A DNA stretch of 64,000 nucleotides from Bacteroidota bacterium. GTDB lineage: Bacteria; Bacteroidota; Bacteroidia; Cytophagales; Cytophagaceae. Every line of letters begins with the position of its first letter. Positions within the stretch are counted from its first letter, which is position 1. A program made the translations under genes and the position numbers. Shown piece after piece: positions 61,086 through 64,000 of the stretch. The notes under the pieces were generated by a model, which was not told the DNA's origin, did no database searches, and saw only the letters and a program-made list of their open reading frames with translations. The stretch lies in NCBI GenBank assembly GCA_023428135.1, contig JAEYZG010000034.1:65151-129150 (forward strand). Reading direction: 5' to 3'.

Positions 61086-62669
61086 ATGAAGAGGCGAAAA
61101 ATCACCATATTTTTACTGATTATTTTTTCCTTAATAACAACCTCCGGATACCTGGTTGGATGCGATGAAAGTAAAAATCCTGTCTATCCTGGTAGAAAAT
61201 TGCCGGACAAAGCTCCTCTGTCTCTTGATACAACTGTTATTACAACACCGGGAATAAACTATACCAAAGGCGACGTCTATAAGTTTTTCTTCGGAGAACA
61301 TTACAGAAAAATATGGGCCACCCCTGTAGAAGTTCCTATTATTGATCTTGAAAATACGCATGGAGGACTTGCTTTTTCCAAAACAGGTGGTAACATGCAA
61401 ACTATTAGTATTCGGTTAAAAAGCGCAGAAGGCAAAAGATTTGTTTTGAGAGGAATAGATAAAGATCCTACCAAAATTTTACCTAAAATCCTGAAGATCC
61501 ATCCGATAAAAGGATTATTGCAAGATCAGATATCTGCCATGAATCCTTATGGCCCTTTGGCTATTCCATATCTCGCAAAGGCTGCTGGAATCTTTCATAC
61601 CAATCCAATACTCGTATATGTTCCGGATGAAAAAAATACGGAAGCTTTTCTTGATGGCTTAAAGGGAAAGCTTGCCATGCTTGAAGAATTTCCGGATAAA
61701 GAATGGGCCAATACTGAACAATATGGATATGCCAATGATATCATTTCCACAGATGACATGCTGAGTAAAAGATTTAAACATCAGCATGCTCGGATTGATG
61801 CTAAAGCTTATGCAAGATGCCGTCTGTTTGATTTACTGGTCGGAGACTGGGACAGACACTCAGATCAATGGAAATGGGCGGTTTTCGAAGATAGTTTAGG
61901 AACGAATTTCAAACCTATTCCCAGAGACCGGGATATGGTTTTCTTTCAGTTTAATGATGGTTTAATATTGAAACTGGCTGTTGCAATCAATTCGAAACTA
62001 CAATCATATGATTACGACATTCAAAGTATCAATGGCATGGGGAAAAACAGTAGGTATTTGGACAGGATGGTACTCCCTGAACTTACGGAAGAAGACTGGA
62101 ATTTGCTTATCAGGGAGCTTCAGAAGCATATTACTGACTCAGTAATAGAAAACGCTCTAAAAGACTGGCCAAAACCTGTATTTAATCAAATAGGCCAATC
62201 AACAATTAATAAACTAAAATACAGGAGAGATCATCTTTCTAAAACAGGAATTGAATTTTATAAAATGATTCAGCAAGAACCAATTATTGTAGGAACCGAC
62301 AAAGAAGATCACTTTAAAATAGTAAGGCAAAAAAATACAACAGAAGTTGCAGTATATGACAATGATGATAATCATGTTTTATATAAAAGGGTATTTGACA
62401 ATGATCTTACCAATAAAATAACTCTGTACGGCCTGAGAGGAGAAGATGAATTTATTATAGACGGCAAAGCTGCCAAAGGTATCCTTTTGAATATTTACGG
62501 AGGAGAATCTTTTGATAAAATCATAGACCAATCTGAACTGAATGGCATTTTAAAGAAAACAAGAGTTTACGAATACGGACCTAATCGTTATGAAGGTACG
62601 ACAGAGCTGGAAGTATTCGGAACAGATCCTTTGCACCATTATTTTGAAAGGACTGGAAGACGTGACTAA
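61086..62669 (+). CDS. Lipoprotein with kinase-like (HipA/Fam20-type) catalytic motifs
   Basis: The 527-residue protein starts with a lipoprotein-like signal (MKRRKITIFLLIIFSLITT then SGYLVGC, Cys at about residue 26). The core (about 75-380) has KRFVLRGIDKDP, a candidate nucleotide-binding Lys strand. A loop reading LFDLLVGDWDRHSDQWKW (about 247-264) is followed by PIPRDRDMVFF (about 277-287). The DRHxxQ plus DRD pairing resembles the catalytic and metal loops of atypical kinases of the HipA, CotH and Fam20 type, an inference. The same domain occurs in large Bacteroidota proteins fused to phosphoesterase and BamA-like domains; here it is alone. The C-terminal part (about 400-527) is beta-rich. 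Confidence 0.6.
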   Translation: MKRRKITIFLLIIFSLITTSGYLVGCDESKNPVYPGRKLPDKAPLSLDTTVITTPGINYTKGDVYKFFFGEHYRKIWATPVEVPIIDLENTHGGLAFSKTGGNMQTISIRLKSAEGKRFVLRGIDKDPTKILPKILKIHPIKGLLQDQISAMNPYGPLAIPYLAKAAGIFHTNPILVYVPDEKNTEAFLDGLKGKLAMLEEFPDKEWANTEQYGYANDIISTDDMLSKRFKHQHARIDAKAYARCRLFDLLVGDWDRHSDQWKWAVFEDSLGTNFKPIPRDRDMVFFQFNDGLILKLAVAINSKLQSYDYDIQSINGMGKNSRYLDRMVLPELTEEDWNLLIRELQKHITDSVIENALKDWPKPVFNQIGQSTINKLKYRRDHLSKTGIEFYKMIQQEPIIVGTDKEDHFKIVRQKNTTEVAVYDNDDNHVLYKRVFDNDLTNKITLYGLRGEDEFIIDGKAAKGILLNIYGGESFDKIIDQSELNGILKKTRVYEYGPNRYEGTTELEVFGTDPLHHYFERTGRRD

Positions 62670-62927
62670 CAATATATCATAAGGAGAAAAATGCATAATT
62701 ATTTCCTTTGCGGAATACTCTTCTCATAAACTCCTTACCTATGGGCAAAAAACTTCCCATCCCTTAATCAACTCTTATATAAACACTTATTGTACTTGCG
62801 AGTAGTATCTTAATTACCCTTATAATAAACTTCATTTAAGCATGAAGGATATTAAACACTGCATGAATAAAACCGAAGAAATTATAGATTAACATTCAAA
62901 CAATAATTCATCAGACCAACTAAGGCT

Positions 62928-63860
62928 ATGTTCAAAGTAAAATCTACCCATAAGGTCTCTTTCAATGAAATGAAAAGACTTGGTGATATTATTAATGGTA
63001 CTGCAGCTAAAGCTGAAGAGGTACTGTATACAAAACCAGAAAAACTAAAAGGGAGAAAAGGTTACGATCCTGACTTCCTTGAAGATTGGACAATAGACCT
63101 CCCCAAAGCAACAGGAATCAAGGCGAATGACATGTTAAAATTAAAAGATATTGATGATGTAGAATTGAAATATACTCACTTCTCAATCATCATGTCCAGC
63201 TCCCGTAAAATGTCAATGATTACTGGTGTTAATATTGATGGTAATCAATCACAAAAAATAGGTCGATCTGACAAATGGTACCTGGATAGCAGAATTGAAA
63301 CAAATCAGCAATTTGGAAATGAGCTGTATCAAAACAACAGGTTTGACAGAGGACATATGGTAAGAAGAGAAGATCCTGTATGGGGAGATGACGCAGCCAC
63401 TGCAAATCTGGACACTTTTCATTATACCAATGCATGCCCTCAGATTGATGTATTTAACCAACACACGTGGCTGGGTCTTGAAAATTATATTCTTCAAAAT
63501 GCCAGAGTATATCAGATGAAAGTTTCCGTATTTACAGGTCCTTTTTTCACCAATAACGATATCACCTATAAGAATGCAAGAATACCAGGAGCTTATTGGA
63601 AAGTAATAGCATTCCTCAAAGAAGATGGGACACCTTCTGCCACTGCTTATAAGATAAGTCAGGAAAATGAACTATCTGATATGGAGTTTATTTATGGCCC
63701 ATACAAAACCTATCAAATCAGTATCAGAGAAGTGATGATGGATACGAATATTGATTTTGAAGCATTGGAACAATATGACGGATTCTCCCAACATGAGATA
63801 ATGTCCTCTCTCAGTAATTTCAAGAGAGAGATCAGAAACTTCAATGATATAATGTTGTAA
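62928..63860 (+). CDS. DNA/RNA non-specific endonuclease (DRGH family)
   Basis: The 310-residue protein carries the active-site block NNRFDRGHMVRRED (about residues 135-148), the beta-beta-alpha metal DRGH motif. The metal-ligand Asn segment TFHYTNACPQIDVFNQHTWLGLE follows. No signal peptide is evident at the chosen ATG, so it appears cytoplasmic, unlike many secreted NucA-type relatives; an alternative start would be needed for export. It should hydrolyse DNA and RNA. The gene lies just left of the IS edge, and its stop is 21 bases before the IS inverted repeat. Confidence 0.9.
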   Translation: MFKVKSTHKVSFNEMKRLGDIINGTAAKAEEVLYTKPEKLKGRKGYDPDFLEDWTIDLPKATGIKANDMLKLKDIDDVELKYTHFSIIMSSSRKMSMITGVNIDGNQSQKIGRSDKWYLDSRIETNQQFGNELYQNNRFDRGHMVRREDPVWGDDAATANLDTFHYTNACPQIDVFNQHTWLGLENYILQNARVYQMKVSVFTGPFFTNNDITYKNARIPGAYWKVIAFLKEDGTPSATAYKISQENELSDMEFIYGPYKTYQISIREVMMDTNIDFEALEQYDGFSQHEIMSSLSNFKREIRNFNDIML

Positions 63861-63901
63861 GTATAAAGCTGAAAGCCATTACTGTCCGGTAAAAAAAAAT
63901 T

Positions 63902-63930
63902 AAAGGAGGCGATTAAGCCTCCTTTTTTGT
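63902..63930 (+). terminator. Terminator hairpin inside the IS left end
   Basis: A 9-bp stem AAAGGAGGC/GCCTCCTTT (63902-63910 with 63917-63925) is followed by T residues. It could end the endonuclease transcript or stop read-in to the transposase. Confidence 0.8.
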
Positions 63931-63967
63931 TTGTAGTTTTCTGGTGACCAAACCTTAAACTCAAACA

Positions 63968-64000
63968 ATGAACAAAAGTACTCATTTTACCGGACAGCCG
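63968..64000 (+). CDS. Transposase, first 11 codons (IS4-type, DUF4372-like), cut by window edge
   Basis: From the ATG at 63968 the frame reads MNKSTHFTGQP and is still open at the last base. HFTGQP close to the N-terminus is a start I recall for Bacteroidota IS4-type transposases with an N-terminal DUF4372. Only 33 bases are visible, so the family call rests on this short match and the adjacent inverted repeat. Confidence 0.45.
   Translation, partial: MNKSTHFTGQP

Larger units (their letters stand above)
63882..64000 (+). mobile_element. Left edge of a putative IS4-type insertion sequence
   Basis: CTGTCCGGTAAAA at 63882-63894 is the probable left end. Its reverse complement TTTTACCGGACAG occurs at 63983-63995, inside the start of the transposase ORF. 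A stem-loop with T-run (63902-63930) sits in the first 50 bases and could block outside transcription. The right end, target duplication and most of the element lie beyond base 64000, so the boundary is provisional. Confidence 0.5.

Overview
The window is A+T-rich chromosomal DNA from a member of the Bacteroidota, most likely a cellulolytic, gliding member of the Cytophagales related to Cytophaga or Sporocytophaga. The evidence is four large secreted proteins ending in type IX secretion (T9SS) sorting domains, a PorP/SprF-family protein, a GH5 cellulase, DUF349, DUF6495, WG-repeat and bacillithiol genes, a short primary sigma factor, and several promoters matching the Bacteroidota -7 box TAnnTTTG. 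The genus is an inference from gene content. Nearly all genes look like ordinary vertically inherited chromosome. The only mobile DNA seen is the left edge of an insertion sequence at the right end of the window.

Region by region. 1-1000: the start of tyrS, preceded by a Tyr-codon-rich leader ORF and an intrinsic terminator that together look like a ribosome-mediated attenuator, then a DUF1398 gene. 1.1-6.3 kb: a membrane-anchored AraC regulator, a GH5 cellulase with a motif-rich upstream region, a metallo-beta-lactamase-fold hydrolase and a WG-repeat protein. 6.3-10 kb: a MerR regulator divergent from a methyltransferase with a MerR-type operator between them, an alpha-CTD-like protein, a DUF6495 gene, a glutathione peroxidase and a degenerate ACP-phosphodiesterase relative. 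10-15.7 kb: a complete tripartite RND efflux operon. 15.9-23.1 kb: a 7TM sensor fused to a transposase-type zinc ribbon, DinB, small membrane proteins, an AAA ATPase, a CHASE3 histidine kinase with its response regulator, and tRNA-Thr.

23-35 kb is housekeeping: DUF349, YqgE/AlgH, pdxH, the trxB-M23-bshB1 run, rpoD, pnp, rpsO and an LptF/LptG permease. 35-49.5 kb is secretome: four T9SS cargo proteins, an APC permease, an aldo/keto reductase and an outer-membrane phospholipase A. 49.7-64 kb holds a second WG-repeat gene with a 3-methyladenine glycosylase and a nucleoside-recognition protein, a DNA2/IGHMBP2-like helicase with DUF1232, PorP/SprF, SlyD, an Ala-Glu epimerase next to a GreA-like protein with a histone-H1-like tail, a thioredoxin-fold protein, a kinase-like lipoprotein, a DRGH endonuclease and the edge of an IS4-type transposase.

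The strongest candidates for undescribed biology are (1) the tyrS leader peptide/attenuator at 361-492; (2) the 7TMR-DISM receptor fused to an IS1595/ISXO2-type zinc ribbon at 15954-17825; (3) the H1-tail/GreA-like fusion at 59187-60317; (4) the standalone kinase-like lipoprotein at 61086-62669; and (5) the AcpH-like protein that has lost most family active-site residues at 9437-10045. All calls come from reading the sequence; no database search was run.
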